Origin: Myxococcales bacterium | Lineage (GTDB): Bacteria; Myxococcota; UBA727; VGSZ01 | DNA length: 40,022 bases | Direction of reading: 5' to 3' | Assembly: GCA_023248635.1 (NCBI GenBank) | Contig: JAHFED010000014.1 | Span: 72,419-112,440, forward strand | Shown: piece by piece, positions 8,501 through 16,738 of the stretch | Position numbering within the stretch: the stretch's first letter is position 1 | Layout: each line of letters starts with the position of its first letter | The notes under the pieces: generated by a model | What the model was told of the DNA's origin: nothing | What the model saw: the letters and a program-made list of their open reading frames with translations, nothing else | Database searches by the model: none | Program-made: the position numbers and the translations under genes

Positions 8501-11365
8501 GCGCTCGGGATCGGGTCCGCTCCTGATCGCCTGGCAGGTGTGCACTTCGACGTCCGAGGGCTCGCTCAGCGTGACGAAGCGCCCAAGGTCTTCGTCTTTC
8601 TTGCGCACGTTTTTCCAGTCGCGGCGCTTGATGACGACATCGACGGGGGTGGCGCTCACCCGATGGCCCACGGTGTCGACGGCGATGATCTCGACAACGG
8701 TCTCTTTGCCCACCGCGCCGAAGCCGCCAGGAATGCGCACGCCGGCATAGACCGAGGCAGGGTGCACCGTGACCGAGGTGCGGTTGGCCACCGCCTGGCG
8801 TGAGACGTCGGTGACCTCGGCTTCGACTGTGTAACGCCAGGTGCGACCAGCGGTGGCCTCGACGGCGCCGACGTCGACGTTGAAGCTGCCGTCGTCGACA
8901 ATGACCCCTTTGCTGCGCGCGTAGACGTCGCCGGAGGGTTGGGGATCGGCGTCATCCCAGCCCCAGGTGTTCACACCGAAGCTGAAGGAGTCGTCGCCCT
9001 CGGCGTAGAAGGACGTGGTCTCTCTGGTGATCGTGGCGTCGACGGTGGCGCCGGGCATGGGCGCGCCGAAGAGGTAGCGCGCGTTGACGGTGGCGCCGAG
9101 CTTGTCGCCAGAGACCAAGCCGCCGGCAAGGTTCTGCGGGCCCTCGACGTCGACCTTGAATTGGGGCGCGCGGTACTGCTCCACGCGAAAGGAGGCGCCA
9201 CCGCCGACGTCCTGACCCAGCAGCTTGCCGCTGACCGCCACGCTCCACCAACCAAGGCCGGCATCCTTGGGCAGGGTCACCGTCGTCGAGAAGGTGCCGA
9301 AGCGCGAGAGAGGCACGCGCTCCTCTTTGAGGGTGGTGCCGCTGTCGTCTTTGATCTTGAGCTTGAGCTCGCTGTCGGGTTTGGGAACCGCCAGCTCACC
9401 GCGCGCCCGCGATCGCACCACACCCTTCACCTGCACGGCGTCGCCAGGGCGGTAGATGCCGCGTTCGGTGAAGACGACGACCGTGACGTCGGCGATGTTG
9501 CCCTCCCAGGCTCGGCGTACGTCGCTGCCGGCCTCGCTCTCCCAGGTCGACAGCGTCACGCCGGTGTCTGTGCCCAGGGTGGCGCTCACCAGGGCGAAGG
9601 GCACGTGCCAGGGGCTGTCGGAGTCGCCGTCTTTGCCGAGCACGTCGACCATGCCGGGCAAGCGGGCCACGCCGTCGACGTCGCTCTTGGCTTCGGCTTT
9701 GACCGCACCCTGGGCGTCGTACACGCGTACGACGGCGTCGGCGACGGGCTGGCCTTTGGACAAGGACGTCACCCACACCACGCTGCTCAGCGCGCCGAGC
9801 TTGGCGTGGGCTGCGAGATCGGTGATCTGGCCCACGACCCGGTGATGCTCCCAGCGGGCCGCCTTGGTCGGGTCGTCGACGTTCACAGCGAACAACTGGG
9901 GACCATCTTTGGGCAAGAGAGGGCGCAGGGGCAGCGGCGTGCGCTGGGGGATGTTTTTGCGCATGGGGATCTCGAGCACGCTCTTGACCGCTCCCGCCGG
10001 CAGCGGCGCCGTCTCGCGGCCGTCGGCGAGCAGGCGGGCCATCTCGGCCACGCTGAGGGGCGTGATGCTGGTCTGCAGGCGCTTGAGGTTCGAGGTCTCG
10101 ATGGGCAAAGCGCCGTCGCCACTGGCTTCCAACAACACAAAGGAATCCGGGACCATCAGCTCGGCCTCGAGGTCGCTGGTGGTGGCGCTGTCGGCGAACG
10201 CGGCGGCCGCCCGCCCTTTGACGTCGGTGACGCCGGCGTCGACCACGAGGTCGTAGGCGGTGCCAGCCCGCAGGCGCGCGCCCAAGTAGACGACGTACCA
10301 GCCGCTGTTCACATCGGGATGCTGGGTGCTGTCGTCGACGTCGAATTCGACCTCTTTGGCTGCACCTTTCTTTCGAATGTGCACACGCCCTTTGAGGCTC
10401 TGCAGGTCCAGCTCGTTGGTCGTGGTGAGCACCAGCGGCCCCCCGGGGCAGAAGTCGGCGCCCTGGGCGCTGCACAGCGTCAGGCGCAGGAGCTCCAGAG
10501 GACCGCCGGTGCGCCAGGTCAGCAGCGTCAGTGGCTCGAGGTCTTGGGGGCCTTCGGTGCTGGCCACCCCATCCAGCGCCAGCTGCACGGCGGCCGCCCC
10601 CGGAAGGCCGCTGGCATGCAGCTCGTAGCGCGTCGGACGTCCCCAGGGCGTGCGGCCCGCGGGATGTCGCCCGGCCTTCTTGGCCTGCTCCTCGTCGACG
10701 TCGACCACTTTGGTGATCTGAAAGGGCACGGGCTTGCCAAAGGCGCTGAGCACCGCTTTGTCGAGGTTCTTCACGGGCTGGTTGAAGGTCAGCAAGATGG
10801 GCTCGGTGGGATCGAGCCAGGGCCACCCGCGCTGGGGGCTGACGTTGCTCAGCGCCGGGGGAAGGGTCCTGAAGGTGAACGAGACGGGGGCAGCCAAGCC
10901 TTCGCCGTCGAGCGCCTTGAGCGCGGGGTTGATGCTCACGACGAAGGTGGTCGCGTAGGCAAAGGGAACTTTCGGCAAGAACTCCACCGCCGCCGAGCCC
11001 TGCCAGCGCCAGACGCCCTCGACGGCGGGCGAGATGGTGGCGGGCACCGGCATGTCTTCGTCGACGGCACCCAAGGGCACCACGGGCTTGTTGAAGGTGA
11101 GCGCGGGTCGCTCCTCGCCGCGCAACTGACCCTGCGGTCGGGCGACGACGACGGCCAGGGGGCCACCGGGGATACCGGGCAAGGTGCCGGCAGCGATGGC
11201 GATGGCTGGAGCCTGCGGCAGCGGCGAGAGCTCGAGGGCCGCGCGCTCGTCATCAGGGATGATGCGACCATCGGGCCCCTTCGTCGTCGACGACGGGCCA
11301 CAGGAGTCACATCCGGCGGCGGCGACCAGGGCGAGGAGGGCGAGCAGGGGGCGACGGGGGAACAT
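5501..11365 (-). CDS. Bacterial alpha-2-macroglobulin family lipoprotein (thioester type)
   Basis: A 1,954-residue periplasmic protease-trap protein. The N-terminus is a lipoprotein signal ending in LVAAAGC with lipidated Cys19. Residue +2 is Asp, the inner-membrane retention signal in E. coli, as fits an A2M protein held in the periplasm. Many macroglobulin beta-domains follow, then the thioester motif GCLEQ with Cys1433, so this is the covalent-trap form, and finally a helical toroid and receptor-binding-like end. The start is placed at ATG 11365 because the signal peptide begins there; the longer open frame upstream has no such feature. The 5' end overlaps the SpoU methyltransferase gene by 59 bp and the 3' end overlaps pbpC by one base, so translation is probably coupled along all three genes. 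Confidence 0.94.
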   Translation of the reverse strand: MFPRRPLLALLALVAAAGCDSCGPSSTTKGPDGRIIPDDERAALELSPLPQAPAIAIAAGTLPGIPGGPLAVVVARPQGQLRGEERPALTFNKPVVPLGAVDEDMPVPATISPAVEGVWRWQGSAAVEFLPKVPFAYATTFVVSINPALKALDGEGLAAPVSFTFRTLPPALSNVSPQRGWPWLDPTEPILLTFNQPVKNLDKAVLSAFGKPVPFQITKVVDVDEEQAKKAGRHPAGRTPWGRPTRYELHASGLPGAAAVQLALDGVASTEGPQDLEPLTLLTWRTGGPLELLRLTLCSAQGADFCPGGPLVLTTTNELDLQSLKGRVHIRKKGAAKEVEFDVDDSTQHPDVNSGWYVVYLGARLRAGTAYDLVVDAGVTDVKGRAAAAFADSATTSDLEAELMVPDSFVLLEASGDGALPIETSNLKRLQTSITPLSVAEMARLLADGRETAPLPAGAVKSVLEIPMRKNIPQRTPLPLRPLLPKDGPQLFAVNVDDPTKAARWEHHRVVGQITDLAAHAKLGALSSVVWVTSLSKGQPVADAVVRVYDAQGAVKAEAKSDVDGVARLPGMVDVLGKDGDSDSPWHVPFALVSATLGTDTGVTLSTWESEAGSDVRRAWEGNIADVTVVVFTERGIYRPGDAVQVKGVVRSRARGELAVPKPDSELKLKIKDDSGTTLKEERVPLSRFGTFSTTVTLPKDAGLGWWSVAVSGKLLGQDVGGGASFRVEQYRAPQFKVDVEGPQNLAGGLVSGDKLGATVNARYLFGAPMPGATVDATITRETTSFYAEGDDSFSFGVNTWGWDDADPQPSGDVYARSKGVIVDDGSFNVDVGAVEATAGRTWRYTVEAEVTDVSRQAVANRTSVTVHPASVYAGVRIPGGFGAVGKETVVEIIAVDTVGHRVSATPVDVVIKRRDWKNVRKKDEDLGRFVTLSEPSDVEVHTCQAIRSGPDPERCIFTAEKPGLHIVEATATDEQGRKQKTTSSFYVAGDGWVSWQRGDDDSLELVADKKVYAPGDTAHVLIKSPWPAAEAIVTTEREGVRTVRRFSLKGAATAVDVPIDDDAIPNVFVSAVLVRGRIGDAEAAPQFSKGEVDPGRPQVKIGLVNLKVDVSSKRLDVVIDAGAGTKRPGQKLSLKIAVRDFRKKGVPAEVTLWAVDEAVLRLTEYAPPDLLARFHPERGLSVRFGEPLIYLVKKQAYGGKGEPGGGGGDSGSGFRSNFKTTAFFLPDIVTDDQGEVSVNVTLPDDLTTYRLMAVAVAHSSFGQGKGEIVVQKPVMLLPSLPRLVRVGDVFEAGVVVHSSEAGPVVVTADATGVLLAGDRQTTVQLAAPPHQHSGVETRFAFRAEQPGTATFSFQAKRGTESDGVKISIPVLLPVVVETTAVSGMTDDSRAEALAPPGDARSDVGGLEVRLGSTVLSGYGEAMKQLVDYPHGCLEQLSSKLVPFLALRELQGGFGLSHKPGSEAEIKQATQWLGTSILDKNGTPHPDQVIEATLAQITALQDASSGGFHFWPESSCVDPWASSYATLSLTRAKDLGFPVKQAVVDAALNFLSDRVLADKLPSCTWGTRHATNPERVFAAFVLARAGKPKTAALGAVVDDVLQHPESHAFFVRALLADALVTGKGNPDTAQRVLQTVLNAARETPREVHFEEAEGAKYQAYWSSDVRTSAIVLMTLTDAVPEHPFIPKLTAFLQTARLQSGQYRNTQEAAFVLMALTEVTRTKERNAPDFDATVSLGAAALVSEDFRGRNLDVVTTLLPMAEVLAKGTASLPFVFSKKGAGTLYYSALLRRAPTALPTNALDRGFVVQRWFQPLGDDKKQGRSFYAGDLVRVRVRVASKDARRFVAVDVPLPAGLEAVDTSLASTAHAGGARDDETEGEDDDDGPWFWSPFGHSEKRDDRVSFYADDLPPGVHTLTFVTRATTMGTFVLLPAEASEMYAPEVFGRSDAGELKVLR

Positions 11366-12248
11366 GGGCACCTCGAAGCGCAGGTGAAGCAGCAGGGGAT
11401 GTTGGGGCGATGTGCTGGGCGGCAGCGCTGCGCCACAACTCCCACAAGAGGATCGACGACGCGCAGGCCACGTTGAGGCTTTCGAGGGCCCCCGATCCAG
11501 GAATGGCGACGACGTCATCGGCGAGATCGAGCAAGCCCTTGGACAAGCCAGCACCTTCAGAGCCGAACATCACCACGCTGCGAGCAGGCAGGGCGCTTCG
11601 CCCCAGAGAGACCGTGGCATGGCTCGAGGTGGCGAGCAGACGAAAGCCCTGGGTGCGCAGCTGCAACAAGAGCGCGCGGGTGCCAGCGACGTCGCCGGCG
11701 TGGACGAGAGTGGTGTGCTCCGCTCCCCCCTCCGCCGTCCGCAACACGGCAGGCGAGAGCGCGGGGGTGAGCCCAGCGCGCAAGCAGAAGGGCACGCCGA
11801 AGTGGGCACACACGCGCAAGATGGCGCCGAGGTTGTGCGGGTTCTTGACGTCTTCGAGCAGCACCAGCGCGCAGGGCTCAGCCGGTGCGAGGCGCCGAGA
11901 AAAAGCGCTGACGTCGTCGAGGACGCCTTCGCGACGCTCGAGGGCCAGAAACAACACGCCGTCGTGGTGCACCGTCTCTGCGACCTGGTCGAGGTCGAGG
12001 TCGGTCTTGACGTGATAGGCGAGCTTCTTGTCGGCGCAGTAGCCGAGCACGTCTTTGAAGCGCGGCAGGGTGTGCTCGGTGACGTAGACGCGGCGGATGT
12101 CTTGCGGTCGGCGCAGAAAGAGGGCGCGACAGGCGTTCTCGCCCGCGACTTTGTGCTCCGGGGCGCTGCTCGAGCCCGGACGACGCGGGCGCGGTGCTGG
12201 GGCCGGGCCGCGCGCGGGAAGGGCTTCAGAACGAGGACGATCGCGCAT
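11307..12248 (-). CDS. SpoU/TrmH-family RNA 2'-O-ribose methyltransferase
   Basis: A 313-residue SPOUT-class methyltransferase using S-adenosylmethionine. An N-terminal substrate-binding region (about 30-115) precedes the knotted catalytic domain. Motif 1 is LLEDVKNPHNLGAILR, motif 2 is VMFGSEGAGLS, and motif 3 is IPGSGALESLNVACA. These are the standard SpoU motifs, including the conserved Asn and Arg of motif 1 and Glu of motif 2. The target (rRNA or tRNA position) cannot be told; RlmB-like and TrmH-like proteins share this layout. The first 35 residues are Arg/Pro-rich and may mean a later start, as there is no clear RBS. The gene lies 56 bp after the DNA ligase gene and overlaps the A2M start by 59 bp. 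Confidence 0.9.
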   Translation of the reverse strand: MRDRPRSEALPARGPAPAPRPRRPGSSSAPEHKVAGENACRALFLRRPQDIRRVYVTEHTLPRFKDVLGYCADKKLAYHVKTDLDLDQVAETVHHDGVLFLALERREGVLDDVSAFSRRLAPAEPCALVLLEDVKNPHNLGAILRVCAHFGVPFCLRAGLTPALSPAVLRTAEGGAEHTTLVHAGDVAGTRALLLQLRTQGFRLLATSSHATVSLGRSALPARSVVMFGSEGAGLSKGLLDLADDVVAIPGSGALESLNVACASSILLWELWRSAAAQHIAPTSPAASPALRGAHVPPSPPARPPRPGRRRRM

Positions 12249-12304
12249 GTCGACGTGCTGGCGCGGGCCTCCGGCTGCGTCAAGGACTGCGCCGAGCCCC
12301 GTCG

Positions 12305-14335
12305 TCAGCCGAAGCGCTCGCGCACCGAGAGCTCCTCGATCATCTTGGTGGTGTCGGCTTCGAAGGCGCTCTTGTCGGTGCGCAGCTGGGCGATCTTTGG
12401 ATCGCGCAAGCTCAGCCTCTTGGTCTGTTGATCGCGGGTGATGCCCTCGAACTTGACGGTGACGACGACGTGGGGCCGCAATTCGAGCCCCGGCCGCACC
12501 CCCGAAGCGCTCGGCCTCTCGATGCGCCGACCCGTGATGAGGCCCTCACGCACGATCTCGCCCTGCAGCGCACGGTCGCGTTCGACGTCGACGCCGGCGA
12601 CGTCGCCCACGTCTTCGAAGCTGCCGTCTTCGCGCCGGGCGCCGATCACATAGCTGCCGAACATGCCGGCTCGCTCTTTGGTGGTGACCGCCAAGACGCC
12701 ACCCAACAAGACAAGATCAAGGGTGATCAGTGGCTTTCTCTTTACCCACCCAGGATCGCGGGTCGCGATCTTATACAGCCCATCAGGGTCTTTGCCGATG
12801 ATGCCTTCGTAGCCCTGGCCGCGGAAATACTGGAAGAGCCGGTTCACGTCTTCGCGACTGTGCGCCATCTGGCCATCGACGATGCCCAGCGGTACCGGCA
12901 AGGGCATACCCGCCAGCGGCGCGAGCAGAGCCTGCAGCATTTGCCGCCGCTGCATCAAGGGAAATGGAGTGAGATCTCGGCCGTTCAAGTAGATGATGTC
13001 GAAGGCGCCGAACTTCAGGTTCACGGCCTTTTGGGGTTGACCGGTCAGGTGGGCATAAACGTCGTAGACGGTGGCCGGCTGGGGTCCGTCTTCGGAAAAC
13101 ACCGTCCCGTGCAATTCGCCGTCGAGGATGACGTCTTTGCAGGGGAGCATCTTGGCGCTCTGCTCGAGGCCCGTGACCAGCTCAAGCCAATCGCCGCGGG
13201 TGCGGGTGTAGGCGCCGACCAAGGTGGCACCGCTTCTGTCGGAGGATTTGTGCAGCATCAGGCGAATGCCATCGAGCTTGCGCTCGACCCACACGGGATA
13301 CTTCGCGATCTCGTCGACACCGCCAGAAGCGAGGGCGGGCCGCACCGGTACCAGGGGCTGCAGTTGGATCTTTCTCAGACCCGCGGGGCCCTCGGTCTCT
13401 AGGATGTGGGCGACCTTGAAGTAATCGGTGAGGGCCACGGCGTGGTTCACCTCCTCGGCGCTCAAAGTCCCGACTGCGGGTCCGGCTTTGTGCCGCTCGC
13501 TGTGGGCCTCGGCCAGCGCGCGGGCGAGCAACGGGCCCTGGTAGTCGAAGCCGAAGCCGGCCTTGCGCAGCAGCAGCTTGGCGAGGAAATAGGCCTCGAG
13601 CTTGCCCATCCGAGACAACAATGAACGCAGGATCGAGAACTTCTTTTGCCGCGGCGCATCGGGGAAATAGCGCAGGGCCTCGAGTACCTCCGACGCCGTC
13701 AACGGGGGATCGATGCGACCTTCGGGGCGGGCCTCGGCAAAGAGCACCGCGACGTCGCCGACGATGGTTAATCGATCGATCAGGGTACGTCTTTGTTGGA
13801 GGGTTATCGACAACAAGAGCGCGATCATGCTGTCGCGCTTGAAGGTGCTCTTCCGACCGCGGAAGGCGTCGCCGAGGATGCAGGCGAGCTTCTGCACCAG
13901 CGACAGACCGACGTTCTTGCCCAGGAACTCCCCAAGCAATGCTTCGCGGGCGGCCGTGTCGGGGGGCGGGTCAGCGACGATGCCGAACAACGACGCCACC
14001 CGATCGGGATGCAGCATTGACAGCGGCAAGAACAAGCCCTTGCACAGCGAGTAGAAGGGGATGGACGCAAAGGAGTCGGCGACGCCTCCGTCTCCGCTGA
14101 CCTGCTCGCCAGCGTCCATGCGTGACTCGATGGCGAAGCGGAGGTGCAAGGGCAGCCCGAGAGTCTCTTCGACGAAGGAGTCTCCCAGGCGCGTGGCCCC
14201 AATCGATCCGAACAAATCCGTGAACGGCACGCCGTCGTCGCGCATGCGCAGCAGCTGCGTCACCGACATGAAGCGCGGCTTTTTCGGCTCGCGCGTAAAC
14301 GCCGCCGCGGTGGCAGCCACGTTCTTCTTTTCCAT
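12305..14335 (-). CDS. ATP-dependent DNA ligase
   Basis: A 676-residue ligase with three parts. An all-helical N-terminal DNA-binding domain covers about 25-330. The nucleotidyltransferase core carries motif I ERKLDGIR (adenylated Lys about 353), followed by YTRTRGDW, ILDGELHG (motif III Glu about 407), FDIIYLNG, EGIIGK and WVKRKP. A C-terminal OB domain follows. Size and layout resemble archaeal/eukaryotic LigI-type enzymes rather than the short bacterial LigC/LigB forms. Bacteria use NAD-dependent LigA for replication, so this is probably a repair or specialised ligase. The ATG overlaps the stop of the RadA-like ATPase gene (TGATG), implying tight co-expression; a GTG one codon earlier is the alternative start. 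No nuclease, polymerase or Ku domain is fused. Confidence 0.94.
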   Translation of the reverse strand: MEKKNVAATAAAFTREPKKPRFMSVTQLLRMRDDGVPFTDLFGSIGATRLGDSFVEETLGLPLHLRFAIESRMDAGEQVSGDGGVADSFASIPFYSLCKGLFLPLSMLHPDRVASLFGIVADPPPDTAAREALLGEFLGKNVGLSLVQKLACILGDAFRGRKSTFKRDSMIALLLSITLQQRRTLIDRLTIVGDVAVLFAEARPEGRIDPPLTASEVLEALRYFPDAPRQKKFSILRSLLSRMGKLEAYFLAKLLLRKAGFGFDYQGPLLARALAEAHSERHKAGPAVGTLSAEEVNHAVALTDYFKVAHILETEGPAGLRKIQLQPLVPVRPALASGGVDEIAKYPVWVERKLDGIRLMLHKSSDRSGATLVGAYTRTRGDWLELVTGLEQSAKMLPCKDVILDGELHGTVFSEDGPQPATVYDVYAHLTGQPQKAVNLKFGAFDIIYLNGRDLTPFPLMQRRQMLQALLAPLAGMPLPVPLGIVDGQMAHSREDVNRLFQYFRGQGYEGIIGKDPDGLYKIATRDPGWVKRKPLITLDLVLLGGVLAVTTKERAGMFGSYVIGARREDGSFEDVGDVAGVDVERDRALQGEIVREGLITGRRIERPSASGVRPGLELRPHVVVTVKFEGITRDQQTKRLSLRDPKIAQLRTDKSAFEADTTKMIEELSVRERFG

Positions 14336-15528
14336 CACTTCACCGAAGGAATTGCATACTCTTTTGGTTGCAGAGCATGCACGGTCAGCTCACCAGTGGT
14401 TGTGGCGCGATCAACGCGAACAGGGTGCTGCAACGTCGGCGTTGTCACGCTCTTCACCACATTCAAGATCGAGATCTTGTCGCGGTACTTGCCGCCCCAG
14501 AACTCAGCGACCTCCTTGGAGCCAAGGCCCATCTCTTCGAGCAAGAAGACGACGTCGGCGGTGTGTTGCAGAGCTTCGCCGCCGACAGGTTCGCCGGTGT
14601 CCTTGATCTGGCCGATGCAAATGCAGGTGATGCCCTTTTCGTGGTTGTAGGTCTTCAACGCCGAGAGGTTGTCGGCGGTACCCTTTTTGGTGGGATCGAC
14701 CATGTTGAGCGAATCGATGACGACGAACTCGATCTCCTCTTTTTCTACAAGGTATCGATATTTGGCGACGAAATCATCCCAGGTGTTGTGTTTATGGTAT
14801 TGTGCTTCGAGGACAAAGAGGTTCTCGAGCACCTTCTTTTCGAAGTTGGCTTCATCGAGGCCAGTGGCGGCCATGCCGACCTTGCACAAGCGCGAGCACA
14901 GATCGTCGCGCCCGTGATCGTCTTCGTTGTGGAAGCCCTCTTCGGCGACGACGAAGGCCACCTTCTTGCCGGTGGCTGCCACGCGGGCCAAGGAGGCCAA
15001 GGCCGTACGGGTCTTGCCCTTGCCGGGGGGGCCGACGAAGACGGCGGTGCAGCCGCGGGGAACGCCGCCCAGGGCATGTTTGCCGTCGTCGCTGAGGCAG
15101 AGGAGGTCGAGGACGTTGCCCAGGGGCAGGGCCTCTTGGGTCTTGATCCTCTTCTCGAAGCGGGAGGGGCGCACGATGGCGGCTTCGAGGCCGGGATCGG
15201 TGTCGACTTTGGCTTGGCCGCCAAAAGGCATGGCTGCGGGATCGGTGGGGCCATAGCCGCCCATGCCCTGCATGCCCTGCATCATCTGCATCATCATCAT
15301 CATGGGGTTCATCTGCTGCATCATGGGATTGATCCCCATCTGCGGGTTCATCCCCATGGGCATGCCCTGACCCGGCATCATTCCCTGCATGCCAGGTTGC
15401 ATCCCAGGCATCTGACCCATCGGCATCTGACCCATCATGGGATTCATCCCCATGGGCATGCCCGGCATCATCGCCGGGGCAGCGGCGGCTGCGACGACGT
15501 CGACGTCGGCCTTTTTCTTGGTGGCCAT
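14335..15528 (-). CDS. RecA/RadA-like ATPase with methionine-rich N-terminal tail
   Basis: A 397-residue protein. Residues 20-89 are a low-complexity Met/Gly/Pro/Gln tail with 30 methionines in 70 residues. The rest is a RecA-fold ATPase: Walker A GPPGKGKT (166-173), a following EE pair (196-197), Walker B strand FVVID (268-272), and an IGQIKDTGEPVGGEAL segment resembling the part of RadA before its KNRFG motif. KNRFG itself, the RadA zinc finger and the Lon-like domain are all missing. The function is therefore inferred only as a DNA- or protein-remodelling ATPase of the RadA/KaiC type. Its RBS (GGAGGG) lies inside the last codons of the small upstream gene, and its stop overlaps the ligase start, so the three genes form one translation-coupled unit. 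Confidence 0.82.
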   Translation of the reverse strand: MATKKKADVDVVAAAAAPAMMPGMPMGMNPMMGQMPMGQMPGMQPGMQGMMPGQGMPMGMNPQMGINPMMQQMNPMMMMMQMMQGMQGMGGYGPTDPAAMPFGGQAKVDTDPGLEAAIVRPSRFEKRIKTQEALPLGNVLDLLCLSDDGKHALGGVPRGCTAVFVGPPGKGKTRTALASLARVAATGKKVAFVVAEEGFHNEDDHGRDDLCSRLCKVGMAATGLDEANFEKKVLENLFVLEAQYHKHNTWDDFVAKYRYLVEKEEIEFVVIDSLNMVDPTKKGTADNLSALKTYNHEKGITCICIGQIKDTGEPVGGEALQHTADVVFLLEEMGLGSKEVAEFWGGKYRDKISILNVVKSVTTPTLQHPVRVDRATTTGELTVHALQPKEYAIPSVK

Positions 15529-15530
15529 GT

Positions 15531-15773
15531 TCAGCCCTCCTTCTTCTTCAGCTTGCTTTCATTGTCCTTGATGAAGGTGCGAATCTGCTCTCCCATCTCG
15601 AGCAACTTGAGCCACTGCTCCATATAGAGCGTGACCGGAAACCGGCCCATTCCATAGACGGAAACGGCGCCCTTCTCGGAAACCTTCAGGGATATGCCTT
15701 TGACCGGGGCTTTCTTCAGCGCCTCGTTCTCGGCCTTCAAACGCTCGATCTCGGCCTTCAGGTCTTCGCTCAT
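15531..15773 (-). CDS. Small coiled-coil protein, first gene of the ATPase-ligase operon
   Basis: An 80-residue acidic/basic protein of unknown function. Residues 1-22 (MSEDLKAEIERLKAENEALK) form a clear heptad coiled coil. The remainder contains a compact motif SLKVSEKGAVSVYGMGRFP, then an aromatic stretch ending in a Lys-rich tail. The shape suggests a dimeric adaptor. The open frame extends 41 codons upstream, but ATG 15773 is preferred because GGAGA precedes it and the added residues look like untranslated leader. It ends two bases before the RadA-like gene and carries that gene's RBS, so it likely works with the ATPase and ligase. The family is not one I can name. Confidence 0.75.
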   Translation of the reverse strand: MSEDLKAEIERLKAENEALKKAPVKGISLKVSEKGAVSVYGMGRFPVTLYMEQWLKLLEMGEQIRTFIKDNESKLKKKEG

Positions 15774-15910
15774 GGCTTCTCCGGGGAAAGGGGTGGGGCG
15801 GCGCATCCTGCTGTTCGGGGGGACAAGGATGCAACCCGTCGCCGACAACTCAGGACACCACGCCGTCGAGGGCGCTTGGTCGGTGGATTTCTTCATGCCA
15901 GCACCGATGC

Positions 15911-16732
15911 ATGCACCCGATCTTGTTCACCCTCTGGGGACACCCCGTCTACGCCTACGTGCTGGGCACCGGCCTCGGCTACGCCATCGGCGCCGGGCTT
16001 GGCATCACCCTCGGCTTGCTCGACAAGCGAGCACTGATCGATCTCGTCGAAGCCGCCATCGTCGTGGTGCTGTCGGCGCTCTTGGGCAGCAAGGTCTTTC
16101 ACGTGCTCTTCGAGGCCCAGGGCCACGTGCTCAGCACGGGCGCCAAGGCCACGGGCGTCCTCGATCTGCTCGCCGACGACCCCTGGCACGCGGTGCGCCT
16201 CTTTGAGTCCGGCTACGTCTTTTACGGCGGCGCCGTGTTTGGGACCCTGATGGGCTGGTGGTTCGTGAAGAGGCGCTTCACCAATCCGCTGAGCGTCGCG
16301 GACTACACCGTGCCCGGCTTCGCGCTGGGCATCGGCGTCGGCCGCGTGAGTTGTTTTTTCGCCGGCTGCTGCCACGGCCGCAGCACCACCTTGCCCTGGG
16401 GTGTGCAGTTCCCCGTCGGCCACCCCGCCCACGGACAGCTCGTGCACCCGGTGCAGCTCTACGACGCCGCCTTCGGCTTCTTGGCTTTTGCGGTGTCGGT
16501 GGCCCTGTACCGCCGACGACGTTTCGGGGGCCAGGTCTTTCTGGTGTTTTGCGCCTGCTACGCCGTGTGGCGCTTCGTCACCGAGACCTTCCGCGCCGAC
16601 GCCGAGCGGGGCCTGTGGCTCGGCGGGCTCTTGTCGACGTCGCAGCTGGTGTCGCTGTCGACCCTGCCCATCATCGCCTTGGTCTGGATGCGAGCCTCCC
16701 GCACCGCGCCGGCAGCCCAACCGATGCCTTGA
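15911..16732 (+). CDS. lgt: Prolipoprotein diacylglyceryl transferase
   Basis: A 273-residue inner-membrane enzyme with about seven transmembrane segments. It transfers diacylglycerol from phosphatidylglycerol to the lipobox cysteine of prolipoproteins. The Lgt signature appears as GIGVGRVSCFFAGCCHGR (residues about 140-157), followed by HPVQLYDA and, near the end, RFVTETFRAD. Upstream, FYGGAVFG is also a family block. The window encodes at least four lipobox proteins, so this enzyme serves them, although lgt is a housekeeping gene. The gene stands alone, divergent from the small coiled-coil gene across 137 bp. The RBS is weak, but the ATG is followed at once by the first conserved helix. Confidence 0.94.
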   Translation: MHPILFTLWGHPVYAYVLGTGLGYAIGAGLGITLGLLDKRALIDLVEAAIVVVLSALLGSKVFHVLFEAQGHVLSTGAKATGVLDLLADDPWHAVRLFESGYVFYGGAVFGTLMGWWFVKRRFTNPLSVADYTVPGFALGIGVGRVSCFFAGCCHGRSTTLPWGVQFPVGHPAHGQLVHPVQLYDAAFGFLAFAVSVALYRRRRFGGQVFLVFCACYAVWRFVTETFRADAERGLWLGGLLSTSQLVSLSTLPIIALVWMRASRTAPAAQPMP

Positions 16733-16738
16733 GGCCCG

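Noticed and set aside
16184-16198. TGGCACG with GC ten bases later, a sigma-54-like match
   Set aside because: It lies inside lgt with no suitable downstream start or activator context, so it is probably chance. It also shows that such matches can occur at random.
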